Of a stretch of 64,000 bases of DNA, positions 17,495-26,685 are shown in pieces (the stretch's first letter is position 1; every line of letters starts with the position of its first letter). Both the position numbers and the translations under genes were made by a program. Below the pieces are notes generated by a model, which ran no database searches, was not told where the DNA came from, and saw only the letters and a list, made by a program, of their open reading frames with translations. Source of the stretch: Staphylococcus sp. (GTDB taxonomy: Bacteria; Bacteroidota; Bacteroidia; Bacteroidales; Muribaculaceae); NCBI GenBank assembly GCA_023665865.1, contig JAMPDC010000001.1:1720223-1784222 (forward strand). The letters run 5' to 3'.

Positions 17495-19795
17495 ATGAAA
17501 CATTTCAATAAGCTCACGGCTGCCCTTATGGCATGCCTGCTGATGATGTCGGGAGTCGCTTTTACCGCCTGCAACGACGATGACGACGATTTCAGCACTC
17601 AGCAATATGTCGGAGGCGTATCGCTCAACGTATTCGGCCCCTGTCCCGTAGCCCGTGGAGGTGAACTCCGTTTCCTCGGTTCCGGACTTAAGCAGATCCA
17701 GTCAATCACACTGCCCGGATCAGGCGACATCACCGATATCAAGGTCATTTCTGACAATGAAATCCGTATCGTCGTTCCTCAGGATGCTATGCCCGGCCAC
17801 GTTGTCCTCCATTCTTCTAAGGGCGACATTACGACCAAGACACTCCTCTCGTTCACCGAACCTATCTCACTTGAGTCCATCTCACCCCTCACCGCCAAGC
17901 CCGGAGAGACAATCACCATCACCGGTGACTATCTCAACCTGATCGGCGAGGTCATCTTCACCGATGAGGTGACTGTCTCTGAGGAGGACTTCATCTCCCA
18001 TACCCGCTCTGAGATCCAGCTTGCAGTGCCTGCCGAGGCTCAGACCGGCAAGGTCATTCTCAGCGACGCTGCCGAGATGCCTAACTGGATCTATTCTGAC
18101 GACGAGCTCACCGTAGTTCTTCCCTCTGTCGAGGCTGTCAAAGACCTCACGAATGCCAAGCCCGGCGAGACCGTAACCGTCAAAGGCGAGAATCTTGATC
18201 TTGTCACCAAGGTCGTGATGCCCAACGGCGATGAGGTCGACTACTCTGTCGAAGGCAACGAACTCTCCTTCATCCTTCCCGCCAACGTATCCGATGGTTC
18301 CATCCGCATGGTGCCCGCGTCGGGTGTGGAAGTCGCCATCGCTACCATCGGTGTCGCAGTTCCCGAAGATGTGGTCGCAGTTCCTGCCGCCGACATCTGG
18401 GCCGGTGACGTCGTCAAATTCAAGGGCGTCAACATGGAGCTCGTGACCGCAGTCCTCTTCCCCGGCGTCGAGGAAGCAGTCGAGCCTGCTGAAAAATCCG
18501 CTACCGAAATCTCTGTCGCAGTTCCCGAAGGTGCTCAGAGCGGCAATGCAGTCCTCCAGACAGGTTCAGGTGCCGGCGTGGAGGTTGAGATCTCTACCCT
18601 CAAGCCCGAGGCCATCGCCTACAATCCTGCTCCCGCAGCCCTCGCCGGTCAGCTCACTGTCAGCGGCCGTAACCTCCAGCACGTAGTCGCCATGACCTTC
18701 GCCGGAGCTACTGAGGTTGCAATCTCCAACCCCTCGGCCACCGAGTTTGCCATCACCGTTCCAGCAACTCTCGCGGCAGGCAGCAATGAAGTGACCCTCA
18801 CCCTCTCCAACGGCGAGGTTGTGACCGTCGATCCTATCGAACTCTCAGCTCCCGAATGTGCCTACGCAACAGTGCTTCCCGGCGAAGAGACCGAAATCCG
18901 TGCCGGCGAGACATTTGTCGTGACAATCGCCAATGCCGACAAGCTCACAGGCGTAAAAGTCAACAACAAAGATGTGCAGTATATACTCAATGGCGAGAGC
19001 CTCATAATCCAGGTGCCCGAAAGCGCCGGTAAGAGCAGCAATTTCACCCTCGTTTCTTCAAACGGTGAAATTTCCTACGATCTCGCCGTCATTCCCGCAA
19101 CACATGTCGGCATGACTATCTGGAGCGGCATGTGGGAAAACACTTCTTGGGGTGGCAACCAGGATCTCGCCTGGGGTGGCTATGACTGGTCGCAGGTTCC
19201 TGCCGGTGCCGTCCTCACCCTCTACATGACTCCGCTCGTGGCAGAAGGCGAATGGTGGTGCGTATCTCTCCGCCATGCCGACGGTTGGGGCAACCTTCCC
19301 GATCCCATCCCCGGCCAGTATGACACTCCCGCCGACGGTGTTCTCGCTGTCTCTCTCGATGCCAACGTGCTCGCCGACATCCAGAACAACAACGGTCTCG
19401 TCATCACCGGTCAGGGCTATATCCTCAACAAGGTGACTATCGAATGGGAAATCTCGCTTGAGACCGTCATCTGGAACGCAGGCTGGACCTGCTCCGGTTG
19501 GGGTGGCAACCAGGATCTCGCCTGGGGCGGCTACGACTGGGATTCAGTCAAGGTCGGCCAGATACTCCGCTTCTATCTCGTGCCGACTGTGGCAGAGGGC
19601 GAATGGTGGTGCGTATCTCTCCGCCACGGCAGCGGTTGGGGCAACCTTCCCGCTCCCATTCCCGCTCAGTATGACACTCCCGCTTCTCCGCTTGAAGTCG
19701 AGCTGACAGCCGATGTCCTCGCTGACCTCCAGGCAAACGGCGGTCTCGTCATCACAGGCGACGGATACTTCGTCTCTAAGATCACTATCGAATAA
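17495..19795 (+). CDS. Multi-TIG surface glycan-binding lipoprotein with duplicated C-terminal binding module
   Basis: A 766-residue lipoprotein (TAC lipobox, Cys26) followed by an acidic DDDDDD linker. Residues about 40-535 hold six or so TIG/IPT Ig-like domains, recognised by repeated ...LTAKPGETITITGDYLNLIGEVIF-type strands (shortened here) at roughly 80-residue intervals. Residues about 538-650 and 655-766 are two copies of a Trp-rich beta-sandwich module (IWSGMWENTSWGGNQD; EGEWWCVSLRH; NGLVITGQGY), very similar to each other. Such a long Ig stalk with binding modules at the tip suits a far-reaching glycan capture protein. A related module is found inside the following GH26 enzyme. The Ig region is acidic and Ala/Val/Glu-rich with few Lys. 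Glycan specificity is inferred from the locus. Confidence 0.85.
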   Translation: MKHFNKLTAALMACLLMMSGVAFTACNDDDDDFSTQQYVGGVSLNVFGPCPVARGGELRFLGSGLKQIQSITLPGSGDITDIKVISDNEIRIVVPQDAMPGHVVLHSSKGDITTKTLLSFTEPISLESISPLTAKPGETITITGDYLNLIGEVIFTDEVTVSEEDFISHTRSEIQLAVPAEAQTGKVILSDAAEMPNWIYSDDELTVVLPSVEAVKDLTNAKPGETVTVKGENLDLVTKVVMPNGDEVDYSVEGNELSFILPANVSDGSIRMVPASGVEVAIATIGVAVPEDVVAVPAADIWAGDVVKFKGVNMELVTAVLFPGVEEAVEPAEKSATEISVAVPEGAQSGNAVLQTGSGAGVEVEISTLKPEAIAYNPAPAALAGQLTVSGRNLQHVVAMTFAGATEVAISNPSATEFAITVPATLAAGSNEVTLTLSNGEVVTVDPIELSAPECAYATVLPGEETEIRAGETFVVTIANADKLTGVKVNNKDVQYILNGESLIIQVPESAGKSSNFTLVSSNGEISYDLAVIPATHVGMTIWSGMWENTSWGGNQDLAWGGYDWSQVPAGAVLTLYMTPLVAEGEWWCVSLRHADGWGNLPDPIPGQYDTPADGVLAVSLDANVLADIQNNNGLVITGQGYILNKVTIEWEISLETVIWNAGWTCSGWGGNQDLAWGGYDWDSVKVGQILRFYLVPTVAEGEWWCVSLRHGSGWGNLPAPIPAQYDTPASPLEVELTADVLADLQANGGLVITGDGYFVSKITIE
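19106..19792 (+). repeat. Tandem duplication of a binding-module coding segment
   Basis: Codons 538-650 (19106-19444) and 655-766 (19457-19792) repeat with a 351-bp offset. Long stretches are almost identical at DNA level, for example around 19150 and 19501 (GGCAACCAGGATCTCGCCTG) and around 19249 and 19600 (GGCGAATGGTGGTGCGTATC), which indicates a recent duplication or gene conversion. Confidence 0.9.
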
Positions 19796-19813
19796 ATCAA
19801 TTTTCGGACCCCC

Positions 19814-19847
19814 GGCCGGGGTAGGGCGCTCGGCTCTGACCCCGGCC
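19814..19847 (+). other. Intercistronic hairpin between SGBP and GH26
   Basis: GGCCGGGGT (19814-19822) and ACCCCGGCC (19839-19847) form a perfect 9-bp GC-rich stem with a 16-nt loop in the 82-bp gap. No U-run follows, so it is more likely an mRNA-stabilising or attenuating structure than a full terminator. Confidence 0.5.
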
Positions 19848-19877
19848 ACAGGGTTTCACTACGAAACAATACCATAA

Positions 19878-21611
19878 ATGAACAAGTTCAACTATATGCT
19901 TGCAGCGGCTCTGGTCAGCTTTTCCATGACCGCTTGCGACGATGATGACACCTATGGCATGATGGACGAGCTCCCGATGGTGACCCGTTCTATTTCCGTG
20001 GCCGAAGGTGCTTCCGTGAGAGCCGTGAATCTCTCGGATATCACTGTCAACTACAACAACCTTGTCGGACTCAACCCTGATTGCGCCATCACTCTCAACG
20101 GCGCTCCGGTTTCCGCGAAAATCAATCCTGAAAACGGTATGCAGATCATCATCCCCGTTGATCTGACTCCCTATCAGGACTACACCCTCGTCATCCCCTC
20201 AGGTGCGGTCTACCGTGCCGACGACAACACAGTCGTCGCCGATGCCGTGACTCTGAACTTCAACACCAAATCGGGTATCAACACCACCCTCGTCGCCTCA
20301 GCGCCGATCAACCCCAACATCACTGCCGAGGCCAAGGCTGTCTACAATCTGCTTACCGAAAACTATGGCAGCAAGCAGTTCTCCGGCGCTATGGGTGAAG
20401 TGGCCTGGGGCACCGGTTTCACTGACCTCATCGGTACCACGGCCGGTAAATATCCCGCTATTGTAGGCTTTGACTACATCCACCTCGCATCCTCGCCCGC
20501 CAACTGGATCGACTACGGCGACATATCGCCCGTCAAGTCCGTATGGGATGCCGGCAGCATACCTGCCATGACCTGGCACTGGAACGTCCCCGTCTCCAAG
20601 CCCGGTGAGCTTTCTCTCTGGTCAGGCGAGACCGCGATGCCCGCCGACTGGTCGGGCAACATCCAGATCACCGACGATGCCGCCAAGGAGCTCCTTTCAA
20701 AGGCTGTCGTCAACGCCGTCATCACCGTCAAGACCAAAGATGTCAACCCCGGTGCACAGGGCTCGATCAAAAACAGCGGCTGGAGCGAACTCGCTTCCGG
20801 TCTCGAATATTTCGACATCTCAGGCGACTTCTCAGTGACCCTCACAGCCCCGATGGTGGCTGAAATCCGCGAGAACGGTTTCATCATCACCGGTCATGAC
20901 TACACCGCCACCGAGATTACCCTCACTGTCCCTGCCGGCGGCTCACTCAGCTACAATGCGAGCACCGATGAGTTTGTGGCTGCCAACGTCCTCGTTGACG
21001 GCTCATGGGAAAACAGTGTCGCCGTTGCCGACGTCGAGAAACTCGCAGGCTACCTCAAGCTTCTCCAGGATGCCCACATCCCCGTGCTCTGGCGTCCGTT
21101 CCATGAAGCAGCCGGTGACTACACCTGGGGCCACTGGTTCTGGTGGGGCAACTCCGGAGTCGAGACCACCAAGCAGCTCTGGGATTGGCTCTACGACAAG
21201 CTGACCAACGAATATGGCATCAACAACCTCATCTGGGTATGGACAGTGCAGACTTCCGACGAAGGCAAGCTCGCCGACATCTCAAAAGTCCGTGCGGCTT
21301 ATCCCGGCGACGATAAGGTCGACATCGTGGGCACTGACCTCTATGAAGACCCCCTGTCGACACAGACCACTCAGTTTGACCTTCTCTACAACCTCGTCGG
21401 AGGCCACAAGATGATAGCCCTCACCGAGTGTGGCAACCTCCTTGACGTGGACTCTGCCTATGAAGACGGCGCTCTCTGGAGCTACTTCATGGGATGGTAT
21501 GAGCAGAACGACAATGGCCCTGCGTTCATCGAGTGGAACCTCGGTGGCGAATGGTCGACAGTGCTCAACAATCCTCTCGTTTTGAACCGTGGTGATTTTA
21601 ATTTGAAATAA
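19878..21611 (+). CDS. GH26 endo-beta-1,4-mannanase lipoprotein with inserted binding module
   Basis: A 577-residue surface-type lipoprotein (SMTAC, Cys20; acidic DDDD linker typical of surface export). Residues about 33-132 form an Ig-like (Big_5-type) domain. The GH26 catalytic domain starts near 148 (ITAEAKAVYNLL), with GFDYIHLASSPANWIDYGDI at 197-216, acid/base E410 in WRPFHEAAGDYTWGHWFWWG (401-424) and nucleophile E517 in IALTECGN. Between WHWNVPVS (233-240) and FVAANVLVDGSWEN (366-379) about 110 residues are inserted (LWSG...ENGFIITGHDY...TEITL) that resemble the C-terminal modules of the preceding SGBP. It should cut mannan at the cell surface for SusCD import. It ends the susC operon; a terminator follows. 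Confidence 0.93.
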   Translation: MNKFNYMLAAALVSFSMTACDDDDTYGMMDELPMVTRSISVAEGASVRAVNLSDITVNYNNLVGLNPDCAITLNGAPVSAKINPENGMQIIIPVDLTPYQDYTLVIPSGAVYRADDNTVVADAVTLNFNTKSGINTTLVASAPINPNITAEAKAVYNLLTENYGSKQFSGAMGEVAWGTGFTDLIGTTAGKYPAIVGFDYIHLASSPANWIDYGDISPVKSVWDAGSIPAMTWHWNVPVSKPGELSLWSGETAMPADWSGNIQITDDAAKELLSKAVVNAVITVKTKDVNPGAQGSIKNSGWSELASGLEYFDISGDFSVTLTAPMVAEIRENGFIITGHDYTATEITLTVPAGGSLSYNASTDEFVAANVLVDGSWENSVAVADVEKLAGYLKLLQDAHIPVLWRPFHEAAGDYTWGHWFWWGNSGVETTKQLWDWLYDKLTNEYGINNLIWVWTVQTSDEGKLADISKVRAAYPGDDKVDIVGTDLYEDPLSTQTTQFDLLYNLVGGHKMIALTECGNLLDVDSAYEDGALWSYFMGWYEQNDNGPAFIEWNLGGEWSTVLNNPLVLNRGDFNLK

Positions 21612-21622
21612 TCATTGGCGAA

Positions 21623-21672
21623 GGGATCCGGCTGTATCCCCGGCGGAGACAGCCGGACCCCTCACTTTTTTT
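21623..21672 (+). terminator. Terminator of the susC-GH26 operon
   Basis: GGGATCCGGCTGT (21623-21635) pairs with ACAGCCGGACCC (21649-21660; one mismatch) and is followed by CTCACTTTTTTT. It lies 12 bp after the GH26 stop. Confidence 0.8.
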
Positions 21673-21703
21673 AAACAACCTCTAACAAGTTCTAACTATT
21701 TTC

Positions 21704-21747
21704 AATAGTCAGACCCCCACGTCGCTCAGACAATTTCCCTAAATTTG
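21704..21747 (+). promoter_or_regulatory. Promoter of the phosphorylase gene group with AATAGT half-site
   Basis: The -7 box TAAATTTG is at 21740-21747, 57 bp before the GH94 start. No TTTG is found at -33. An inverted pair ACTATT-TTC-AATAGT lies at 21695-21709, related to the AATAGTGT word near the regulator, susC and GH130. Confidence 0.5.
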
Positions 21748-21803
21748 TAAATCAATTCAAACATCGATTTACTAACCCTATTATATTCTTCTTTTATACG
21801 ATT

Positions 21804-24242
21804 ATGAAATACGGCTATTTTGACGACAGCTCATGCGAATATGTCATCACCGAACCCCGCACTCCGTGGCCTTGGATCAACTATCTTGGCAATAAAGATT
21901 TCTTTTCACTGATCTCAAACTCGGCAGGTGGCTATAGTTTCTACAAGGATGCGAAATTCCGTCGTCTGACGCGCTACCGCTACAACGGTGTCCCGATGGA
22001 TGCCGGTGGCCGATATTTCTACATCAAGGACGGCGACACTGTCTGGAATCCCGGATGGAAGCCGACCAAGACTCCTCTTGATTTCTATGAGTGTCGTCAT
22101 GGCATGAACTACACCATCATCACCGGTGAGAAAAATGGCCTTCAGGCCCGTGCCCTCTTCTTCGTTCCGCTCGATACTCATGCTGAGGTGACAAAACTCA
22201 CTCTTACCAACAAGACTGACAAGCCCAAAAGCTTCAAACTCTTCTCATTCATGGAGTGGTGTCTCTGGAACGCCGCCACTGACATGGAAAACTTCCAGCG
22301 CAACTTCTCGACCGGTGAGGTGGAGGTCGACGGTTCGACCATCTACCACAAGACCGAGTATAAGGAGCGCCGCAATCACTATGCTTTCTACAACGTGAAT
22401 GTCCCCGTCGACGGCTTCGACACCGACCGCGAGACATTTATCGGACTCTATAACGGCTTCGACGAACCGGATGCTGTCATCGAGGGGCGCCCGCGCAACT
22501 CTGTGGCACATGGCTGGTCGCCGATTGCTTCCCACTATCTTGAGATCACACTTGCTCCGGGCGAGAGCCGCGACCTCATCTTCATGCTCGGCTATGTCGA
22601 GAATCCACAGGATGAGAAATGGGAATCAAAGGGCGTCATCAACAAGACCCGTGCCCGTGAAATGATGGCCCGTTTCGACACGCCTGCCAAAGTCGACAAA
22701 GCTTTCGGCGAGCTCCGCGCATATTGGGACGATCTTCTTGACCGTTTCTCTGTCAAGTCGGGCGACGAGCGTCTCGACCGCATGGTCAACATCTGGAACC
22801 AATATCAGTGCATGATCACCTTCTGCTTCTCGCGCTCCGCTTCCTTCTTCGAGAGCGGCATCGGGCGTGGCATGGGGTTCCGTGACTCAAACCAGGATCT
22901 GGTCGGCTTCGTGCACCAGATTCCCGAGCGTGCCCGTGAGCGCATCATCGACATCGCCTCAACACAGTTTCCCGACGGAGGCTGCTACCACCAGTATCAG
23001 CCCCTTACCAAGCGAGGCAACAACGACATCGGTGGCGGCTTCAACGACGACCCGATGTGGCTCATCTTCGGTACCGTAGCCTATATCAAGGAGTCGGGCG
23101 ACTTCTCAATCCTTTCAGAGAAAGTCCCCTTTGACAATCAACCCGGCTCCGAAGTCCCGCTCATGGATCACCTCAAGGTCTCGTTTGACCACGTCGTCAA
23201 CAACCTCGGCCCCCACGGACTTCCTCTCATCGGTCGCGCCGACTGGAACGACTGTCTCAACCTCAACTGCTTCTCCAACGATCCCAACGAATCATTTCAG
23301 ACAACCGAAAACAAGACCGAAGGCTCCAAAGCCGAGTCGCTGATGATAGCCGGACAGTTTGTCATCTACGGTCAGGAATACGTCGATCTCTGCCGTCACC
23401 TCGGACTCAATGATGAGGCTGACCGCGCACAGCAGCATGTCGACCGCATGATCGAGGCGATCAAAGCCCACGGCTGGGATGGCCAATGGTTTCTCCGCGC
23501 CTACGATTTCTATGGACGTAAGGTCGGCTCCCACGAAAACAAGGAGGGCAAGATCTTCATCGAGTCGCAGGGATGGTGCACGATGGCCGGGATCGGTCTC
23601 GACGAAGGTCTCGTTGAGAAGTCTCTCGATTCCGTGAAGAAATATCTCGACTGTGAGCACGGTATTGTCCTCAACAATCCCGCCTTCACCGAATATGTCA
23701 TGGAATATGGCGAGATCTCTACCTATCCCGCCGGCTACAAGGAAAATGCCGGCATCTTCGCCCACAACAATCCCTGGGTCATCATCGGCGAGACAGTCCT
23801 CGGCCGCGGCGACCGTGCGTGGGAATACTACCGCAAGATCTGTCCGGCCTATCTCGAGGACAAGAGCGATCTTCACAAGGTCGAACCCTATGTCTACTGC
23901 CAGATGACAGCCGGCAAGGATGCAGCCAAGCCCGGTGAGGCCAAAAACTCGTGGCTGACCGGTACCGCTGCCTGGAACTGGTATGCCATCACCCAGTTCA
24001 TTCTCGGAATCAAGCCCTCATACACCGGTCTGTCCGTCGATCCCTGCATCCCAGCTGAGTGGGACGGCTTCGAAGTCAACAGGCGTTTCCGTGGTGCGGA
24101 CTATAAGATCACAGTCAAGAATCCTTCCCACGTCAGCCGAGGCATCAGCTCGCTCATTGTCAATGGCACCCCTGTCGGCGGCAACGTCATCCCGATGCAG
24201 CCTGTCGGCTCTGTCAACACCGTCGAGGTCACGATGGGATAA
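21804..24242 (+). CDS. GH94 cellobiose phosphorylase
   Basis: The 812-residue cytoplasmic protein (no signal peptide) follows the cellobiose phosphorylase pattern along its whole length: N-terminal [54 protein letters not shown], then [20 protein letters not shown] near residue 352, and the catalytic acid D483 in [14 protein letters not shown]. It converts Glc-beta-1,4-Glc and phosphate into glucose 1-phosphate and glucose. In a mannan locus it would process the glucose-glucose units of glucomannan and save ATP, parallel to GH130 for mannose. It begins a second transcription unit that continues with GH26, GH130, symporter and epimerase. Related GH94 enzymes on cellodextrin or Glc-Man cannot be excluded. 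Confidence 0.93.
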   Translation: MKYGYFDDSSCEYVITEPRTPWPWINYLGNKDFFSLISNSAGGYSFYKDAKFRRLTRYRYNGVPMDAGGRYFYIKDGDTVWNPGWKPTKTPLDFYECRHGMNYTIITGEKNGLQARALFFVPLDTHAEVTKLTLTNKTDKPKSFKLFSFMEWCLWNAATDMENFQRNFSTGEVEVDGSTIYHKTEYKERRNHYAFYNVNVPVDGFDTDRETFIGLYNGFDEPDAVIEGRPRNSVAHGWSPIASHYLEITLAPGESRDLIFMLGYVENPQDEKWESKGVINKTRAREMMARFDTPAKVDKAFGELRAYWDDLLDRFSVKSGDERLDRMVNIWNQYQCMITFCFSRSASFFESGIGRGMGFRDSNQDLVGFVHQIPERARERIIDIASTQFPDGGCYHQYQPLTKRGNNDIGGGFNDDPMWLIFGTVAYIKESGDFSILSEKVPFDNQPGSEVPLMDHLKVSFDHVVNNLGPHGLPLIGRADWNDCLNLNCFSNDPNESFQTTENKTEGSKAESLMIAGQFVIYGQEYVDLCRHLGLNDEADRAQQHVDRMIEAIKAHGWDGQWFLRAYDFYGRKVGSHENKEGKIFIESQGWCTMAGIGLDEGLVEKSLDSVKKYLDCEHGIVLNNPAFTEYVMEYGEISTYPAGYKENAGIFAHNNPWVIIGETVLGRGDRAWEYYRKICPAYLEDKSDLHKVEPYVYCQMTAGKDAAKPGEAKNSWLTGTAAWNWYAITQFILGIKPSYTGLSVDPCIPAEWDGFEVNRRFRGADYKITVKNPSHVSRGISSLIVNGTPVGGNVIPMQPVGSVNTVEVTMG

Positions 24243-24266
24243 AATAGAAATCACGTAATTTTGCTA

Positions 24267-25358
24267 ATGAAAACCAAACTCCTTCTCTTTGTCGCTCCCG
24301 TACTGCTGTCGGCCTGCGGCTCTGCCAAAACTGAAAAGGCCGCCGAGCCGGTGCAGACTCCGGCTCAGAGCCTCATCGCGCGTCTCGACTCAGTGGCAGC
24401 ATCCGGAAATTTCTACTTCGGTCATCACGACGACACGGCCTATGGCCACACGTGGCGCTACGTCCCCGGCAACTCCGACGTCAAGGCTGTCACCGGTTCC
24501 TATCCCGGTCTCATGAACTGGGATCTCGGCATGATAGAGCTTGATTCCGCCCGCAATCTCGACGGTGTACCCTTCGAGTTTATCGCCTCGGAGATCGCAG
24601 CCCAGCATGCCCGCGGAGGCATCAATGCCATCAGCTGGCATCCCCGCAATCCGGTGTCGGGTGGCAATTCGTGGGACGTGTCGACAACACCGCTCCATAG
24701 CCTCGCCACCGACTCCGTGCTCTCGGCCAAGCTCGATGGCTGGATTGCTCGCGCTGCCACCTTTGTCTCCTCGCTCAAGGATGCCGACGGAAATCCGATC
24801 CCCGTCATCTTCCGCCCATGGCACGAGAATAGCGGCTCATGGTTCTGGTGGGGTAAAGACCACGCGACTCCTGACGAATATATCGATCTATGGAAGAGAA
24901 CTCGCGCCGGTTTCGATGCCAAAGGTATCGACAACGTGGTCTGGGCCTACTCCCCCGACAAAGATCTCACCCCGGAGGAGTATTTCTCCACCTACCCGGG
25001 CGATGACTACGTCGATATTCTCGGCACTGACATCTACCATTTCGGCGGAGAGGCAGGAGTGGACGAATATGTAGGCCGCATCCGTTCGCAGATGCCCTTC
25101 GTCGTCGAGGAAGCCCGGAAGCGCGGCAAGGTAGCGGCCTTTACCGAAACCGGACTTGAGGGCCTGGAAGTCTCCGACTGGTACACCCGTGTGCTTCAGC
25201 CGGCCATCAAGGATCTTCCGGTAGCCTACGTCTGCGTATGGCGCAACGCCATCGAGAGCGAGAAGCCCGACCACTTCTACGTCCCGTATCCGGGCCATCC
25301 CGCTGCCGACGACTTCAAGAAATTCGCCGAAACGTCAGGCGCCATCTTTGTGAAATAG
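24267..25358 (+). CDS. GH26 beta-mannanase lipoprotein (mannobiose-producing type)
   Basis: 363 residues from ATG 24267 (a TTG two codons earlier is less likely). Lipobox LLSAC (Cys17), then a compact GH26 domain without extra modules: [16 protein letters not shown] near 48, acid/base E187 in [16 protein letters not shown], and nucleophile E294 in [10 protein letters not shown]. The HDDTAYGH segment and small size resemble the periplasmic or inner GH26 enzymes of Bacteroides that liberate mannobiose from the chain ends. Its place directly before the GH130 gene supports supply of mannobiose to the epimerase/phosphorylase pathway. It lies 24 bp after GH94. Confidence 0.92.
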   Translation: MKTKLLLFVAPVLLSACGSAKTEKAAEPVQTPAQSLIARLDSVAASGNFYFGHHDDTAYGHTWRYVPGNSDVKAVTGSYPGLMNWDLGMIELDSARNLDGVPFEFIASEIAAQHARGGINAISWHPRNPVSGGNSWDVSTTPLHSLATDSVLSAKLDGWIARAATFVSSLKDADGNPIPVIFRPWHENSGSWFWWGKDHATPDEYIDLWKRTRAGFDAKGIDNVVWAYSPDKDLTPEEYFSTYPGDDYVDILGTDIYHFGGEAGVDEYVGRIRSQMPFVVEEARKRGKVAAFTETGLEGLEVSDWYTRVLQPAIKDLPVAYVCVWRNAIESEKPDHFYVPYPGHPAADDFKKFAETSGAIFVK

Positions 25359-25362
25359 AAAC

Positions 25363-25370
25363 AATAGTGT
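25363..25370 (+). promoter_or_regulatory. AATAGTGT half-site before GH130
   Basis: The same octamer as in the dyad upstream of the regulator (5738) and in the susC promoter (10973) occurs 41 bp before the GH130 start, immediately after the GH26 stop. A looser copy, AATACTAC, lies 20 bp downstream (25383). No clear TAnnTTTG box follows, so promoter activity is uncertain. Confidence 0.35.
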
Positions 25371-25410
25371 ACATTATACATCAATACTACTAATCCTTGG
25401 TAACATTACA

Positions 25411-26574
25411 ATGAATATTTTCGACTACCGCAAAAAACTCGTCCTTGACCGCTACGAGGATCTCGTGACGCGTAAAAATACCCCGATTGAAGGCAATGGT
25501 GTCTACGAACGCTATGTCAATCCGGTCATCACCGCCGAGATGGTGCCCCCGTATTGGAAATACGATTTTGACCCTGAGCGCAATCCATATTTCATGGAGC
25601 GTATCGGCTGCAACGCCACTCTCAATTCGGGTGCTATAAAGTGGAACGACAAATATATCCTCATGGTGCGTGTCGAGGGGAGTGACCGCAAGTCATTCTT
25701 CGCCGTTGCAGAGAGCCCCAACGGAGTCGACAACTTCCGCTTCTGGCCCCATCCCGTCACCATGCCCGACACCGACGATCCCGCCGTCAACATCTACGAC
25801 ATGCGCCTGACTCATCATGAGGATGGTTGGGTCTATGGCCTTTTCTGCGTCGAGCGCCACGACGATTCACAGCCGGGCGACCTTTCGGCTGCCACTGCCG
25901 CCTGCGGTATCGCACGCACACGCGACCTCGTCAACTGGGAGCGTCTCCCTGACCTGAAATGCAAATCTCAGCAGCGCAATGTGGTGCTTCATCCCGAATT
26001 TGTCAACGGGAAATATGCCCTCTATACCCGTCCGCAGGATGGTTTCATCGACACCGGCAGTGGTGGCGGCATCGGCTGGGCACTCATTGACGATATCACT
26101 GCTGCCGAAGTCAAGGAGGAGATGATAATCGACCGCCGTTACTACCACACCATCAAGGAAGTGAAAAACGGCGAGGGCCCGCACCCAATCAAGACCTCCC
26201 GCGGCTGGCTCCACCTCGCCCACGGTGTCCGCGGCTGTGCCTCAGGTCTCCGCTATGTGCTCTATCTCTACATGACCTCACTCGAAGAGCCATGGAAGAA
26301 GATCGCATCGCCCGGTGGCTACTTCATGGCCCCCGTCGGCGAGGAGTATATAGGTGATGTGATGAACGTCCTCTTCGCCAACGGCTGGATTGCCGACGAG
26401 GATGGCAAAGTCTACATCTACTACGCATCGTCCGACACTCGCATGCACGTGGCCACCTCGACCATCGACCGCCTTGTCGACTACTGTTTCAACACTCCCC
26501 AGGATGGTCTCTCCACCTCCGCTTCCGTGAGAACTCTCAACGAGCTCATCGACCGTAATCTTGCAATTCTTTAA
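25411..26574 (+). CDS. GH130 4-O-beta-D-mannosyl-D-glucose phosphorylase
   Basis: The 387-residue cytoplasmic protein matches GH130 subfamily 1 mannosylglucose phosphorylases: N-terminal [21 protein letters not shown] (first 20 residues of this block at 18-37), [19 protein letters not shown] near 67, the proton donor D130 in [17 protein letters not shown], and the phosphate-binding Arg/His segment [19 protein letters not shown] near 250. It splits Man-beta-1,4-Glc with phosphate into mannose 1-phosphate and glucose. Its substrate is made by the 2-epimerase encoded three genes further on. The set GH26-GH130-symporter-epimerase is the known Bacteroides mannan catabolic core. Confidence 0.94.
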   Translation: MNIFDYRKKLVLDRYEDLVTRKNTPIEGNGVYERYVNPVITAEMVPPYWKYDFDPERNPYFMERIGCNATLNSGAIKWNDKYILMVRVEGSDRKSFFAVAESPNGVDNFRFWPHPVTMPDTDDPAVNIYDMRLTHHEDGWVYGLFCVERHDDSQPGDLSAATAACGIARTRDLVNWERLPDLKCKSQQRNVVLHPEFVNGKYALYTRPQDGFIDTGSGGGIGWALIDDITAAEVKEEMIIDRRYYHTIKEVKNGEGPHPIKTSRGWLHLAHGVRGCASGLRYVLYLYMTSLEEPWKKIASPGGYFMAPVGEEYIGDVMNVLFANGWIADEDGKVYIYYASSDTRMHVATSTIDRLVDYCFNTPQDGLSTSASVRTLNELIDRNLAIL

Positions 26575-26589
26575 CCATAGTGATAAGCG

Positions 26590-26640
26590 GCCGCGTATGC
26601 AAGTCTGACATCCGTCGCAGGTGTCGGGCCCATACGCGGC
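26590..26640 (+). other. Intercistronic stem-loop between GH130 and the symporter
   Basis: GCCGCGTATG (26590-26599) and CATACGCGGC (26631-26640) form a perfect 10-bp stem; an inner GACATC/GGTGTC stem fits inside the loop. Only a short TTT follows, so it may partly terminate or protect the upstream mRNA. Confidence 0.55.
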
Positions 26641-26685
26641 ATCGCTGCTTTAAAACTCACATCTTACCTTAAACATACAAAGAAA

